Of a stretch of 64,000 nucleotides of DNA, positions 8,484 to 18,027 are shown one piece after another. The first letter of the stretch is position 1. Every line of letters starts with the position of its first letter. Source of the DNA: Mangrovimonas spongiae (GTDB taxonomy: Bacteria > Bacteroidota > Bacteroidia > Flavobacteriales > Flavobacteriaceae); contig NZ_RWBG01000002.1 of the NCBI RefSeq assembly GCF_003944795.1, positions 186,001 through 250,000 of the forward strand. Reading direction: 5' to 3'. A model generated the notes under the pieces. It was not told the DNA's origin. It saw only the letters and a list, made by a program, of their open reading frames with translations, and searched no databases. Made by a program: the position numbers and the translations under genes.

Positions 8484-9551
8484 ATGGGCAAAAAACGTAC
8501 CTCCAAATATAAAAAACATGTTGGGCAAGTTCCTGGCGCAATTGTTTATACAGGTGATAAAATATCTGAAAAACTCTTTATTGAATCTTTTGATTACAAC
8601 CCAGAACAAGCTATTGAAGCCGAATTAAAAAGTGTAGAAGAAGCCTTTAAGTATAAAGCGTCAAACACCATTACTTGGATAAACCTTAACGGTCTTAATC
8701 ATATTGATGAAATAGAAAAAATAGGAATACATTACGATCTTCACCCTTTAATTTTAGAAGATATTGTAAACACATCGCAACGTCCAAAAATTGACGAATA
8801 CGATGATTACATTTTTATTTCGTTAAAAATGCTTTACTACAACACCAACGAAGATGTTGTTATAGAGCAAGTAAGTTTTGTTATGGGAGAAAACTACGTG
8901 CTAACTTTTCAAGAGTCGGAAGGCGATGTTTTCGACACAGTTAGAGAACGTATACGTAATGGAAAAGGTCGCATAAGAACATCCAACTCAGATTATCTAT
9001 TATATGCTTTAATAGATGCCATAGTCGACCATTATTACATTGTTTCGGAAACTTTAGGAAATAAAATTGAAGATATTGAAGACGTCCTTTTTGAAGGCGA
9101 AGCTGCCGATAACATGAGCCAGCAAGTTCTTAATTTGAAAAAAGAACTCCTAAAAGTACGTCGCGCTATTTTTCCATTACGAGAAATTATTAATAGAATA
9201 GAAAAAAGCGAGACAAAGTTTATTCAGAAAAAAACCATACAGTTCTATCGCGATATTTACGATCATATTATTCAATTATCAGACACTATCGATATTTATC
9301 GCGAAATGATATGGAGTTTAATGGACCTTTACATGACCAATATTAGCAACCGCATGAATGAAGTTATGAAAGTACTAACCATAATAGCTACCATTTTTAT
9401 TCCACTAACATTTATTGCGGGAATCTACGGTATGAATTTCGATAACATGCCGGAACTTCATTACAATAACGCCTATTATGTTGTTTGGGGGATTATGATT
9501 ATTATATTTCTAGGAATGATATACTATTTTAGAAGAAAAAAATGGCTTTAA
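8484..9551 (+). CDS. corA: CorA-type magnesium/cobalt transporter
   Basis: This 355-aa protein has a large cytoplasmic alpha/beta N-terminal domain, a long stalk helix and two C-terminal membrane helices. The signature YGMNFDNMPE, containing the GMN selectivity motif, is near residue 315 between the helices. Length and motif are standard for CorA. It follows the MscS gene by 23 bp and ends at a clear terminator. The ion carried (Mg, Co or Ni) is inferred from the family. Confidence 0.95.
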   Translation: MGKKRTSKYKKHVGQVPGAIVYTGDKISEKLFIESFDYNPEQAIEAELKSVEEAFKYKASNTITWINLNGLNHIDEIEKIGIHYDLHPLILEDIVNTSQRPKIDEYDDYIFISLKMLYYNTNEDVVIEQVSFVMGENYVLTFQESEGDVFDTVRERIRNGKGRIRTSNSDYLLYALIDAIVDHYYIVSETLGNKIEDIEDVLFEGEAADNMSQQVLNLKKELLKVRRAIFPLREIINRIEKSETKFIQKKTIQFYRDIYDHIIQLSDTIDIYREMIWSLMDLYMTNISNRMNEVMKVLTIIATIFIPLTFIAGIYGMNFDNMPELHYNNAYYVVWGIMIIIFLGMIYYFRRKKWL

Positions 9552-9572
9552 ACTTTACGTTAAAGAAATTTT

Positions 9573-9600
9573 AAAACCAGCTTAACCGCTGGTTTTCTTT
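9573..9600 (+). terminator. Intrinsic terminator after corA
   Basis: Stem AAAACCAGC / GCTGGTTTT with a TTAACC loop followed by a T-rich run. Confidence 0.85.
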
Positions 9601-9628
9601 TTATATTTAACGCTGAAAAACACTAACT

Positions 9629-12151
9629 ATGACAAAACTGTTACGCCTACTCACGTTAATTTTCGTTTTATCTACACTAAACATTGCGGCACAACACCCC
9701 CAAAAACCAAATGCTTCAGAAATTTATCAAGATATAAAAAAGCTTAATTTCCTTGGATCTGTCTTGTATCTAGCCGCCCATCCAGACGATGAAAATACGC
9801 GACTTATCTCCTATTTCTCAAACAATATTCATGCTAGAACCGGTTACTTATCATTAACACGAGGCGATGGCGGTCAAAACTTAATTGGCCCAGAAATACG
9901 TGAACTTTTGGGCGTTATCAGAACACAAGAATTACTTACTGCTAGAGCCATAGATGGGGGCGAACAATGTTTTACACGGGCTAACGATTTTGGTTACTCC
10001 AAGCATCCCGATGAAACTTTAGATATTTGGAATAAAAATGAGGTTTTAAGCGATGTTGTTTTAGCTATTAGACAATTTAAACCAGATGTTATCATTAATA
10101 GGTTTGACCACAGAAGTCCAGGCAGAACTCACGGCCATCATACAACCTCGGCTATGTTAAGCTTAGAAGCTTTTGATTTAGCAAATAACCCTGAAAAATA
10201 CCCAAACCATTTAAAAGTCACTTCTACATGGCAACCTAAACGAGTGTTTTTTAACACCTCTTGGTGGTTTTATGGCAGTCAAGAAAAATTTGAAAAAGCA
10301 GACAAATCTGAAATGCTTTCCATTGATATAGGAACCTATTACCCTGAATTAGGCTTGAGCAACTCCGAAATCGCCTCATTAAGCCGAAGCCAACATAAAT
10401 CTCAAGGATTTGGCAACACCGGAACGCGTGGTAAGCAAATGGAATATATCGAGTTAATTAAAGGCGATATGCCGTCTACTAATAATGTATTTGAAGGCAT
10501 CGACACCAGTTGGAATCGTGTAAAAGGAGGAAAAACTATTGGAACTATTTTAAAACAAGTTGAAGACAACTTCGACTTTACAAATCCTTCGGCCTCTGTT
10601 CCTAAATTAATTGAAGCTTATAAACACATTCAAAATTTAGAAGATGCTCATTGGAAAGCTCTAAAAACTAAGGAAATTAAGCATATTATTGCTGCTTGTT
10701 CTGGATTGTATCTTGAAGCAGTTGCGAACACTAATTTGGCAACTGCTGGAGAAACTATCGATTTAAATATAGAAACCATTAATCGTAGTCAAAACCCTAT
10801 TGAATTAGTCAGTTATAATACAGGAAATCATAACGTTTCAAAAAATATTAACTTAACAAATAACACCTCTTTTCAATTTGAAGAACAACTAAACATTCCT
10901 AAGCACCAAACGCCCACTACGCCATATTGGCTTACACAAAAAGGCAGTTTAGGCATGTATAAAGTTGATGATATTAATGTAATTGGTGATCCAGAAACAC
11001 CAAGAGTTTTTAATGTTACTTTTAACTTACGTATAGAAAACACCCCTATTTCGTTTACAAAACCTGTTGTTTATAAATACAACGACCCTGTAAAAGGCGA
11101 AGTTTACAAACCGTTTGAAATTGTACCAGTAGTTTCGGCAAAAATTGATGAAAAAGTTATCATTTTTAATACGAATGAAGAAAAAGAAATTCCAGTTGTT
11201 ATTAAAGCTGAAAAAGATAATTTAGAAGGTTTTGTACAAATAGCACATCCAAAAGATTGGCAAGTTTATCCCGAAAGACAAAACATTAGTTTATCACACA
11301 AAGGCGAAGAACAAACCGTAATTTTTACAGTGATTCCGCCAAAAAATCAAAGTGAAGGCTTTATTTCTCCAATGGTAAATATTGATGAAATATTTTATAC
11401 TAAAGAACTCATTGAGATTGATTACAATCACATTCCTTATCAAACCGTTTTATTGCCTAGCGAAAGTAAAGTTGTACGATTAGATATTAAAAAAAATGGT
11501 AAAAACATTGCTTACATAGAAGGTGCTGGCGATGTTGTTCCAGAAAGTTTACAGCAAATTGGATACAACGTTGAAACACTCGCGCCTGAAGATATTTCTC
11601 TTGAAAACCTTTCAAGTTTCGATGCGGTTGTTATTGGTATTCGTGCATATAATACCGTTGAGGAATTAAAATTTAAACAACAAGCATTATTTAATTTTGT
11701 TAAACAAGGTGGCAATATGATTGTGCAATACAACACTAGTCACCGACTTAAAACACAACAACTAGCACCATACAAATTAGAATTGTCTCGCGATCGTGTT
11801 ACCGATGAGTTTGCAAAAGTCACTTTATTAAAACCTAAACATCCGGTATTAAACTATCCAAACAACATTACTCAAAACGACTTTGAAGGCTGGACACAAG
11901 AACGCGGATTATATTTCCCTAACAAATGGGACAAACACTTTACGCCTATTTTGTCTATGCACGACAAAGGCGAATCGGCTAAAAAAGGAAGTTTATTAGT
12001 AGCGCAATACGGTAAAGGCTACTACATTTATACAGGTTTAAGTTTCTTTAGAGAGTTTCCTGCTGGTGTATCTGGTGCTTACAGATTATTTGCCAACATG
12101 TTATCGTTAGGAAAAGAAGAAAACAATACCCAACAAACCTTAAACGACTAA
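9629..12151 (+). CDS. PIG-L family deacetylase, exported
   Basis: This 840-aa protein begins with a signal peptide ending near NIAAQH. The N-terminal LmbE/PIG-L domain has the zinc motif AAHPDDENTR near residue 50 and a later HGHH segment near residue 171. These enzymes remove acetyl groups from N-acetyl sugars such as GlcNAc. The C-terminal half is beta-rich and ends in a region like a glutamine-amidotransferase-fold domain. It is followed at 4 bp by a 34-aa membrane peptide, a sodium symporter and a Gfo/Idh oxidoreductase, suggesting periplasmic deacetylation coupled to uptake of a sugar or glycoside. Confidence 0.88.
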   Translation: MTKLLRLLTLIFVLSTLNIAAQHPQKPNASEIYQDIKKLNFLGSVLYLAAHPDDENTRLISYFSNNIHARTGYLSLTRGDGGQNLIGPEIRELLGVIRTQELLTARAIDGGEQCFTRANDFGYSKHPDETLDIWNKNEVLSDVVLAIRQFKPDVIINRFDHRSPGRTHGHHTTSAMLSLEAFDLANNPEKYPNHLKVTSTWQPKRVFFNTSWWFYGSQEKFEKADKSEMLSIDIGTYYPELGLSNSEIASLSRSQHKSQGFGNTGTRGKQMEYIELIKGDMPSTNNVFEGIDTSWNRVKGGKTIGTILKQVEDNFDFTNPSASVPKLIEAYKHIQNLEDAHWKALKTKEIKHIIAACSGLYLEAVANTNLATAGETIDLNIETINRSQNPIELVSYNTGNHNVSKNINLTNNTSFQFEEQLNIPKHQTPTTPYWLTQKGSLGMYKVDDINVIGDPETPRVFNVTFNLRIENTPISFTKPVVYKYNDPVKGEVYKPFEIVPVVSAKIDEKVIIFNTNEEKEIPVVIKAEKDNLEGFVQIAHPKDWQVYPERQNISLSHKGEEQTVIFTVIPPKNQSEGFISPMVNIDEIFYTKELIEIDYNHIPYQTVLLPSESKVVRLDIKKNGKNIAYIEGAGDVVPESLQQIGYNVETLAPEDISLENLSSFDAVVIGIRAYNTVEELKFKQQALFNFVKQGGNMIVQYNTSHRLKTQQLAPYKLELSRDRVTDEFAKVTLLKPKHPVLNYPNNITQNDFEGWTQERGLYFPNKWDKHFTPILSMHDKGESAKKGSLLVAQYGKGYYIYTGLSFFREFPAGVSGAYRLFANMLSLGKEENNTQQTLND

Positions 12152-12155
12152 AAAA

Positions 12156-12260
12156 ATGAATCAGCAACCCAAGGAAAAATGGTCTAAACTTTACACTTTG
12201 GTTTTAGTTGCAAACACCATTTATATTGTACTATTCTACCTTTTAATGCAAGCTTTTTAA
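12156..12260 (+). CDS. 34-aa single-span membrane peptide
   Basis: This is a short frame filling the gap exactly between the PIG-L deacetylase (4 bp away) and the symporter (1 bp away). It has a hydrophilic start MNQQPKEKWSKLY, one hydrophobic helix (LVLVANTIYIVLFYLLM) and a two-residue tail. The packing, codon use and helix make it a credible gene, probably a small subunit or stabiliser of the symporter. Function is inferred only from position. Confidence 0.7.
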   Translation: MNQQPKEKWSKLYTLVLVANTIYIVLFYLLMQAF

Positions 12261-12261
12261 T

Positions 12262-13938
12262 ATGGAACTACTCGATTGGATTGTATTAATAGGAACTCTG
12301 TTTACAATTGTTGGTTATGGCACTTGGAAAACTCGCGGAAGCAAAAACGTACAAGATTATGTACGTGGCGGTAATAGCTCGAAATGGTGGACCATTGGTT
12401 TATCTGTTATGGCAACACAAGCAAGTGCCATAACCTTTTTATCTACACCAGGACAAGCCTTTCATGACGGTATGGGGTTTGTGCAGTTTTATTTTGGTGT
12501 ACCATTAGCCATGATTATTATTTGTATGGTATTTATTCCTATATACCATCGTTTAAAAGTTTACACAGCATACGAATTTTTAGAAAATAGATTCGATTTA
12601 AAAACACGAAGTTTAACCGCTATTTTATTCCTAATTCAAAGAGGGTTAGCTGCTGGAATCACCATTTATGCACCTGCTATTATTTTATCGGCTGTTTTGG
12701 GTTGGAATTTAACATACCTCAACATTATTATTGGCATCTTAGTTATCATTTATACCGTTTCCGGCGGAACCAAAGCGGTAAGTGTTACTCAAAAATATCA
12801 AATGGCCGTAATTTTTACAGGAATGTTTATCGCATTTTTTTTAATATTTAGCTACCTACCAGAAAATATTACATTCTCCAATGCTTTAGATATTGCTGGC
12901 GTAAGTGGCAAAATGGATATTTTAGATTTTTCTTTTGATTTTGAAAATCGCTATACGGTATGGAGTGGCTTAATTGGTGGTACTTTTTTAGCGCTCTCCT
13001 ATTTTGGCACCGACCAAAGTCAAGTACAACGTTACCTTTCTGGAAAATCAGTCAAAGAAATGCAAATGGGCTTAATTTTTAACGGCCTATTAAAAGTCCC
13101 TATGCAATTTTTTATTCTTTTGGTTGGTGTTATGGTATTTGTTTTTTATCAATTTAACACCTCGCCTATTAATTTTAATCCATCGGCACAACAAACCATT
13201 TTAAATTCTGCCTATGCTGAAGATTACAAAACTCTTGAAAATGAGCAAACAGCTATTTTTAAAGAAAAACAAACCTTAATAACGAATTATATAACGACCA
13301 ACAATAAGGCATTAACAAAAGACATTCAAGAATTAAACAAACAATCTGAAGCTAATCGTGAGGCTGCAAAAACGTTAATAGCACAAGCTGCTAAAGAAAA
13401 AATAGTAGATGTAGAAACCAACGATAAGGATTATGTGTTTATTCATTTTATATTAAATAATTTACCCCGTGGTCTTATAGGGCTTTTATTAGCGGTTATT
13501 TTAAGTGCTGCCATGTCTAGCACTGCAAGCGAACTAAATGCTTTAGCATCAACCACAGCATTAGATTTATACAAACGTAATTACGCTCAAAATAAAGATG
13601 AAAACCACTATGTAGAAGCTACTAAATGGTTTACATTAAGTTGGGGTATACTTGCCATTATTGTAGCCTGCGTGGCTTATTTAGCCGATAATTTAATTCA
13701 ATTAGTGAATATTATTGGCTCCATTTTTTATGGTAATGTTCTCGGAATTTTCTTGCTCGCATTTTTCTTTAAAAAAATACGTGGAAATGCTGTTTTCACA
13801 GCTGCAATTATAACACAAATCATCGTTATAATTGGCTGGTGGTTTAATTGGATGCCCTACCTATGGCTTAATTTATTTGGCTGTGTTTTAGTAATTGCAT
13901 TGGCTATATTAATTCAAACTTTAAATGGTAAAAAATGA
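12262..13938 (+). CDS. Sodium:solute symporter (SSS family)
   Basis: This 558-aa inner-membrane transporter has about 13-14 helices. The early SAITFLSTPG segment and VSGGTKAVSVTQKYQ near residue 168 are typical of the SSS family. A charged cytoplasmic insert of about 60 residues near 325-385 is glutamine- and lysine-rich and may form a coiled coil; the helical bundle resumes after it. It lies in an operon with the PIG-L deacetylase, the 34-aa peptide and, overlapping by 4 bp, a Gfo/Idh oxidoreductase. A sugar or sugar-derived substrate is inferred from these neighbours. Confidence 0.92.
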   Translation: MELLDWIVLIGTLFTIVGYGTWKTRGSKNVQDYVRGGNSSKWWTIGLSVMATQASAITFLSTPGQAFHDGMGFVQFYFGVPLAMIIICMVFIPIYHRLKVYTAYEFLENRFDLKTRSLTAILFLIQRGLAAGITIYAPAIILSAVLGWNLTYLNIIIGILVIIYTVSGGTKAVSVTQKYQMAVIFTGMFIAFFLIFSYLPENITFSNALDIAGVSGKMDILDFSFDFENRYTVWSGLIGGTFLALSYFGTDQSQVQRYLSGKSVKEMQMGLIFNGLLKVPMQFFILLVGVMVFVFYQFNTSPINFNPSAQQTILNSAYAEDYKTLENEQTAIFKEKQTLITNYITTNNKALTKDIQELNKQSEANREAAKTLIAQAAKEKIVDVETNDKDYVFIHFILNNLPRGLIGLLLAVILSAAMSSTASELNALASTTALDLYKRNYAQNKDENHYVEATKWFTLSWGILAIIVACVAYLADNLIQLVNIIGSIFYGNVLGIFLLAFFFKKIRGNAVFTAAIITQIIVIIGWWFNWMPYLWLNLFGCVLVIALAILIQTLNGKK

Positions 13939-14915
13939 CCACTAACAAAACAATAAACTGGGGGATTATTGGGCTTGGTAAAATTGCCCACAAATTTGCT
14001 GAAGACCTAGCTACAATAAACGATGCCAACCTTTATGCAGTAGCATCGAGAAGTCAAGGTAAGGTTAACGATTTTGCTACATTATACCAAGCAGAAAAAG
14101 CATACAACTCCTACGAAGCTTTGGCTAACGATACTACTATCGATGCCGTTTACATAGCAACACCACATGTGTTTCACAAAGAGAACACTATCATGTGCTT
14201 AAAAAAAGGGATAGCTGTATTGTGCGAAAAGCCTTTTGCCATGAATCTTGAAGAGGTTTCTGAAATGATTGCCATTGCAAAAACCAATAACACCTTGCTA
14301 ATGGAAGCCCTTTGGACAGCTTTTTTACCTCACTACCAACATGTTCAAAGTCTATTACGAAAACAACATTTTGGAAAGCTTTTAAAAATGGAAGCCGATT
14401 TTGGGTTTCAACCAGAATACGATGAAAATTCACGAGTTATAAAAAAAGCCCTTGGCGGAGGTAGTTTATTAGATATTGGTATCTACCCTATTTTTGCAGC
14501 CTTATCTACCTTAGGAAAACCACAAACTATCGAAGCTTCGGCTACATTTTTTGACAATGGTGCAGATGCTTCTTGTAACATTATGTTTAAATACCAAAAT
14601 AATGTTATAGCTAATTTAAAAAGTACCCTTCTCGAAGAAACCGAAACGCTAGCAACTTTTTATTGCGAACAAGGCATTATTAAAATAAATAGCCGTTTTC
14701 ATGAACCCTCTACAGTAACTCTACTCCCTAAAAATGGAAAAGAAGAAACTCTAGATTTTGGTTACAATACTATTGGATATAGTTTTGAAACACGTCATTT
14801 TAATCAACTTATTCGCGAAGGAAAAACGCAAAGTAATATTATGTCTTTTAAATTTAGCAAAACATTAATTTCGACTTTAGATTCCGTTAGACAAACAATC
14901 AATTTAAATTATTAG
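13935..14915 (+). CDS. Gfo/Idh/MocA-family oxidoreductase
   Basis: This 326-aa NAD(P)-dependent dehydrogenase has an N-terminal Rossmann fold (WGIIGLGKIAHKF near residue 9), the family motif CEKPFAMN near residue 97 with the conserved Lys, and a C-terminal alpha/beta domain with GGGSLLDIGIYP near residue 174. It probably oxidises or reduces a sugar ring position. It overlaps the symporter by 4 bp and closes the operon. The exact substrate is unknown. Confidence 0.92.
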   Translation: MTTNKTINWGIIGLGKIAHKFAEDLATINDANLYAVASRSQGKVNDFATLYQAEKAYNSYEALANDTTIDAVYIATPHVFHKENTIMCLKKGIAVLCEKPFAMNLEEVSEMIAIAKTNNTLLMEALWTAFLPHYQHVQSLLRKQHFGKLLKMEADFGFQPEYDENSRVIKKALGGGSLLDIGIYPIFAALSTLGKPQTIEASATFFDNGADASCNIMFKYQNNVIANLKSTLLEETETLATFYCEQGIIKINSRFHEPSTVTLLPKNGKEETLDFGYNTIGYSFETRHFNQLIREGKTQSNIMSFKFSKTLISTLDSVRQTINLNY

Positions 14916-14921
14916 AAAATA

Positions 14922-14951
14922 AAAAAGCGCACCTATTTGATGCGCGTTTTT
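14922..14951. terminator. Bidirectional intrinsic terminator
   Basis: A-tract, stem GCGCA / TGCGC, T-tract. It lies between the convergent Gfo/Idh and DUF2911 genes. Confidence 0.8.
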
Positions 14952-14975
14952 ATTATTTAGCCTATTGCTTTTCTA

Positions 14976-15821
14976 CTACATGGCTCCCCATGCCTTTAAA
15001 GAATCGGTATTCATTTTTACATAATCGGCATTTCCTGCTTCTTGAGCACCTTCTAAAGATTTCTTTGCAGCCTTTATTGCACCTTTCTTATCGTCTGCTT
15101 CAGCATAAATTAAGGCCTGTTTTCTGTATTGCCAAAATTGTGGTTTATCTACCATAGATATAGCCTTGTCTATCCATTTTTTCGCTTGTTTTATATCTTT
15201 ACCTTCTTCTAAGTAATAAACAGCTGCAGCATAATAATCGTTTGCACCAGGACCATCCATAACACGATTAATAGCCGATGTTACTTTAGCTTCTGTTGGT
15301 ACAGAAAACGGTACGGCTGCGTAGGTTTTTTCCCAAATAAATTCTAATGCCGCCCCATTATTGGTTATCTGATTAATATCTATAGTGTAAGTTTCTACAT
15401 TAAATGGAACGTCGTGTGTTTCTACAGTCGTTTTTGCCGCTACTTTACTATCGTCCCAATCTTTTGGTGCTCCCCAATTATTAGTATCGTTATAAAAATA
15501 CACTTCCCAAGAACCTTTCATGGGTTTAACAAAAATAGCATAAGATCCAGCTTTAAGTGTTTGGTCGCCTATAGTTACATTGTCGCTAAAGGTTACCATA
15601 GTATTTTTATTTGCACCTGCTCGCCATAACTTTCCGTATGGCACTAAGTCGCCAAAAATGGTTCGTCCTCTAACTCCTGGACGCGAATATTCTAATGTCA
15701 CATCTGTTAAACCAACCTTTTGCTCCAACTTACTAGCTGGACTTGGCTGTGGTGTTTCAATTTGTGCTTTGGCATTAATTGTAAATGCAACTAAAGCAAC
15801 AAGTAGTAATAATTTTTTCAT
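14976..15821 (-). CDS. DUF2911 domain protein, exported
   Basis: This 281-aa protein has a signal peptide (MKKLLLLVALVAFTINAKAQ). The DUF2911 domain covers about residues 30-170, with the conserved segment YSRPGVRGRTIFG near residue 50. The C-terminal third (about 185-280) is helical and alanine/lysine-rich, like TPR repeats. The function of the family is not known. It is transcribed alone, divergent from the glutathione peroxidase gene. Confidence 0.85.
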   Translation of the reverse strand: MKKLLLLVALVAFTINAKAQIETPQPSPASKLEQKVGLTDVTLEYSRPGVRGRTIFGDLVPYGKLWRAGANKNTMVTFSDNVTIGDQTLKAGSYAIFVKPMKGSWEVYFYNDTNNWGAPKDWDDSKVAAKTTVETHDVPFNVETYTIDINQITNNGAALEFIWEKTYAAVPFSVPTEAKVTSAINRVMDGPGANDYYAAAVYYLEEGKDIKQAKKWIDKAISMVDKPQFWQYRKQALIYAEADDKKGAIKAAKKSLEGAQEAGNADYVKMNTDSLKAWGAM

Positions 15822-15977
15822 TGTAGTTAGTATTAATATGTTTTTTAAATTTATTAGGTTAAAATTACAAATTAAGTGACCTTTTAATTGTTAATGAATC
15901 CTTAAATAAAAGCAAAAGATTATATTTTTGTCTAACTTTTATTTATTTTTGTTGAACATTATATTTTTAACTTTTAT

Positions 15978-16520
15978 ATGAGAACAATCATTCCAATACT
16001 AACTTTTATGGTACTTTTTAATTGTAAAACCAAAGCTCAAGAACCTAAAACATCTATTTACGATATTGAGATTAATAGTCTTTCTGGGGATCCGGTGGAT
16101 TTATCTGATTTTAAAGGCAAACACATATTGTTTGTTAATACGGCTTCTAAATGTGGTTTTACACCGCAGTACGAAGATTTACAAAAACTTCACGAAACCT
16201 ATCAAGATAAACTTGTTGTTATTGGATTACCTTGCAATCAATTTGGAAGTCAGGAACCGGGTTCGGCAACTCAAATCCAAAATTTCTGTCAATCTAATTA
16301 TGGTGTTGACTTTTTAATGACTGAAAAAATAGATGTAAAAGGTGAAAATCAACATGAACTTTATAAATGGCTAACAAATAAAGATCTTAATGGCACAAAA
16401 AACTCATCGGTTAAATGGAATTTTCAAAAATATCTTATTGATGAAAACGGTCATTTTGTTGATGTATATTACTCAATGACAAAGCCCTTAAGCAAGAAGA
16501 TTACCAAACATTTAGAATAA
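15978..16520 (+). CDS. Glutathione peroxidase-like thiol peroxidase, probable lipoprotein
   Basis: This 180-aa thioredoxin-fold peroxidase has the catalytic segment ASKCGFTPQY near residue 58 (Cys in place of selenocysteine), LPCNQFG near residue 96 and WNFQKYL near residue 144, giving the Cys-Gln-Trp-Asn tetrad. The N-terminus MRTIIPILTFMVLFNC is a short hydrophobic segment ending in Cys, compatible with a lipobox. It reduces peroxides at the cell envelope, probably with thioredoxin as electron donor. It leads an operon, and its stop overlaps the next start. Confidence 0.9.
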   Translation: MRTIIPILTFMVLFNCKTKAQEPKTSIYDIEINSLSGDPVDLSDFKGKHILFVNTASKCGFTPQYEDLQKLHETYQDKLVVIGLPCNQFGSQEPGSATQIQNFCQSNYGVDFLMTEKIDVKGENQHELYKWLTNKDLNGTKNSSVKWNFQKYLIDENGHFVDVYYSMTKPLSKKITKHLE

Positions 16521-16984
16521 TGAAAACGGCCAAATTAATCATACTATTTTTAGTTATCAATTTTGGCTGTTTGGCCTTGGGTAGTTGGTTAATGGATAAT
16601 GGCCCGCAATCGCAATGGTACCTTAATTTAAACAAAGCGCCTTGGACACCCCCAGGATGGGTTTTTGGGGTAGCTTGGAGTACTATTATGATATGTTTCT
16701 CCGTGTATTTGGCGTATTTATTTAAAGATTTTCAATCACAGTTTGTAAAAATACTGTTTAGTATACAAATTATTTTAAATGTTAGTTGGAACTATGTTTT
16801 TTTTAATCAACATTTAGTTTTTTTAGGGCTCGTTATTATAAGTTTACTTACGCTAGTAATAGGATATTTTTACATAAAATACCAACTAGATTATATGAAA
16901 CGCATGCGGTATTTACTACTCCCCTATTTAATTTGGTTATTACTAGCTACATCTTTAAACACATATATTTTTATAAATAATTAA
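16520..16984 (+). CDS. TspO/MBR family membrane protein
   Basis: This 154-aa five-helix membrane protein has the TspO segments WYLNLNKAPWTPPGW near residue 34 and SWNYVFFNQH near residue 92. Family members bind tetrapyrroles and are tied to oxidative and light stress. It overlaps the GPx gene by 1 bp and is directly followed by the SRPBCC gene. A photolyase later in the same run fits a photo-oxidative stress operon. Confidence 0.92.
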   Translation: MKTAKLIILFLVINFGCLALGSWLMDNGPQSQWYLNLNKAPWTPPGWVFGVAWSTIMICFSVYLAYLFKDFQSQFVKILFSIQIILNVSWNYVFFNQHLVFLGLVIISLLTLVIGYFYIKYQLDYMKRMRYLLLPYLIWLLLATSLNTYIFINN

Positions 16985-17449
16985 ATGAAGGTATATACGT
17001 TACATACCACTCAGAAATTACCTATTTCTGTTGAAGAAGCTTGGACTTTTCTATCCAATCCAGCAAACCTAAAAACCATTACACCAGATTATATGAGTTT
17101 TGATATTTTGTCTGGAGCCGACAGAGCAATGTTTCCTGGACAAATCATTCAATATATAGTAACACCGGTTTTTGGTATTAAAACAAAATGGGTTACCGAA
17201 ATCACTCATGTTAAAGACAACACCTATTTTGTAGACGAACAACGTTTTGGGCCTTATGCCTTATGGCATCATAAACATTTTATAAAACCTATTAATGGTG
17301 GTATTGAAATGGAAGATATTGTTCACTATAAACTTCCTTTTGGGGTTCTAGGACAACTTTTTCATCCTGTATTGGTAAAACCAAAACTAAACGAAATATT
17401 CAATTATAGGCAAAAAAAGCTCATTGACTTATTTGGTGAATTTAAATGA
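16985..17449 (+). CDS. SRPBCC (START-like) family protein
   Basis: This 154-aa single-domain protein begins with the helix-grip pattern PISVEEAWTFLSNPANLKTITP. It resembles the ligand-binding proteins often labelled cell division inhibitor or found fused to NAD-dependent epimerases. The ligand is unknown. It starts immediately after tspO and overlaps the pseudouridine synthase gene by 4 bp, so it is cotranscribed with both. Confidence 0.85.
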   Translation: MKVYTLHTTQKLPISVEEAWTFLSNPANLKTITPDYMSFDILSGADRAMFPGQIIQYIVTPVFGIKTKWVTEITHVKDNTYFVDEQRFGPYALWHHKHFIKPINGGIEMEDIVHYKLPFGVLGQLFHPVLVKPKLNEIFNYRQKKLIDLFGEFK

Positions 17450-18027
17450 TGGAACAACATTTTAAAATACATAAGCCTTACGGGTATTTAAGTCAGTTTG
17501 TTAATAATCAAAATAAACGTCGTAACAAAAAGCTCTTGGGCGAACTTGGTGAGTTTCCCGAAAACACTATGGCCATTGGTAGACTTGACGAAACTTCTGA
17601 AGGTTTATTACTATTAACAACTTGTGGTAAAACAAGTCATTACATAAACAGCTCCAAAGTTGAAAAAGAATATCTGGCACAAGTTGATGGTGTAATTACA
17701 GAAAACGCTTTAAATCAACTTAAAACTGGTGTTACCATTAGTATTAACGGAAAACCATATCAAACAAAACCTTGCCAAGTAACTACCAATATTAATCCAA
17801 ATCATTTCCCTATAGAAAAGCGCCATGTTCGCGACTCTCGTCATGGCCCTACTTCTTGGGTAAGCATTACACTTACCGAAGGAAAATTTAGACAAGTACG
17901 TAAAATGACAGCCAAAGTAGGCTTTCCAACCTTGCGTTTGGTTCGCGTTCGTATAGGAAATATTCATTTAGATTTAAACCCAGGAAAACACAAACCTTTA
18001 CAAGAAAACGAATTACCTAATGAGTAA
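17446..18027 (+). CDS. 23S rRNA pseudouridine synthase, RluE/RluB-like
   Basis: This 193-aa RsuA-family pseudouridine synthase lacks an S4 domain, as RluE does. The catalytic motif is GRLDETSEGLLLLT near residue 45, with Asp as nucleophile. Later conserved segments include VTLTEGKFRQVRKM-like sequence near residue 145. It probably modifies one uridine in 23S rRNA. It overlaps both neighbours (4 bp upstream, 8 bp with the photolyase). Confidence 0.9.
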   Translation: MMEQHFKIHKPYGYLSQFVNNQNKRRNKKLLGELGEFPENTMAIGRLDETSEGLLLLTTCGKTSHYINSSKVEKEYLAQVDGVITENALNQLKTGVTISINGKPYQTKPCQVTTNINPNHFPIEKRHVRDSRHGPTSWVSITLTEGKFRQVRKMTAKVGFPTLRLVRVRIGNIHLDLNPGKHKPLQENELPNE

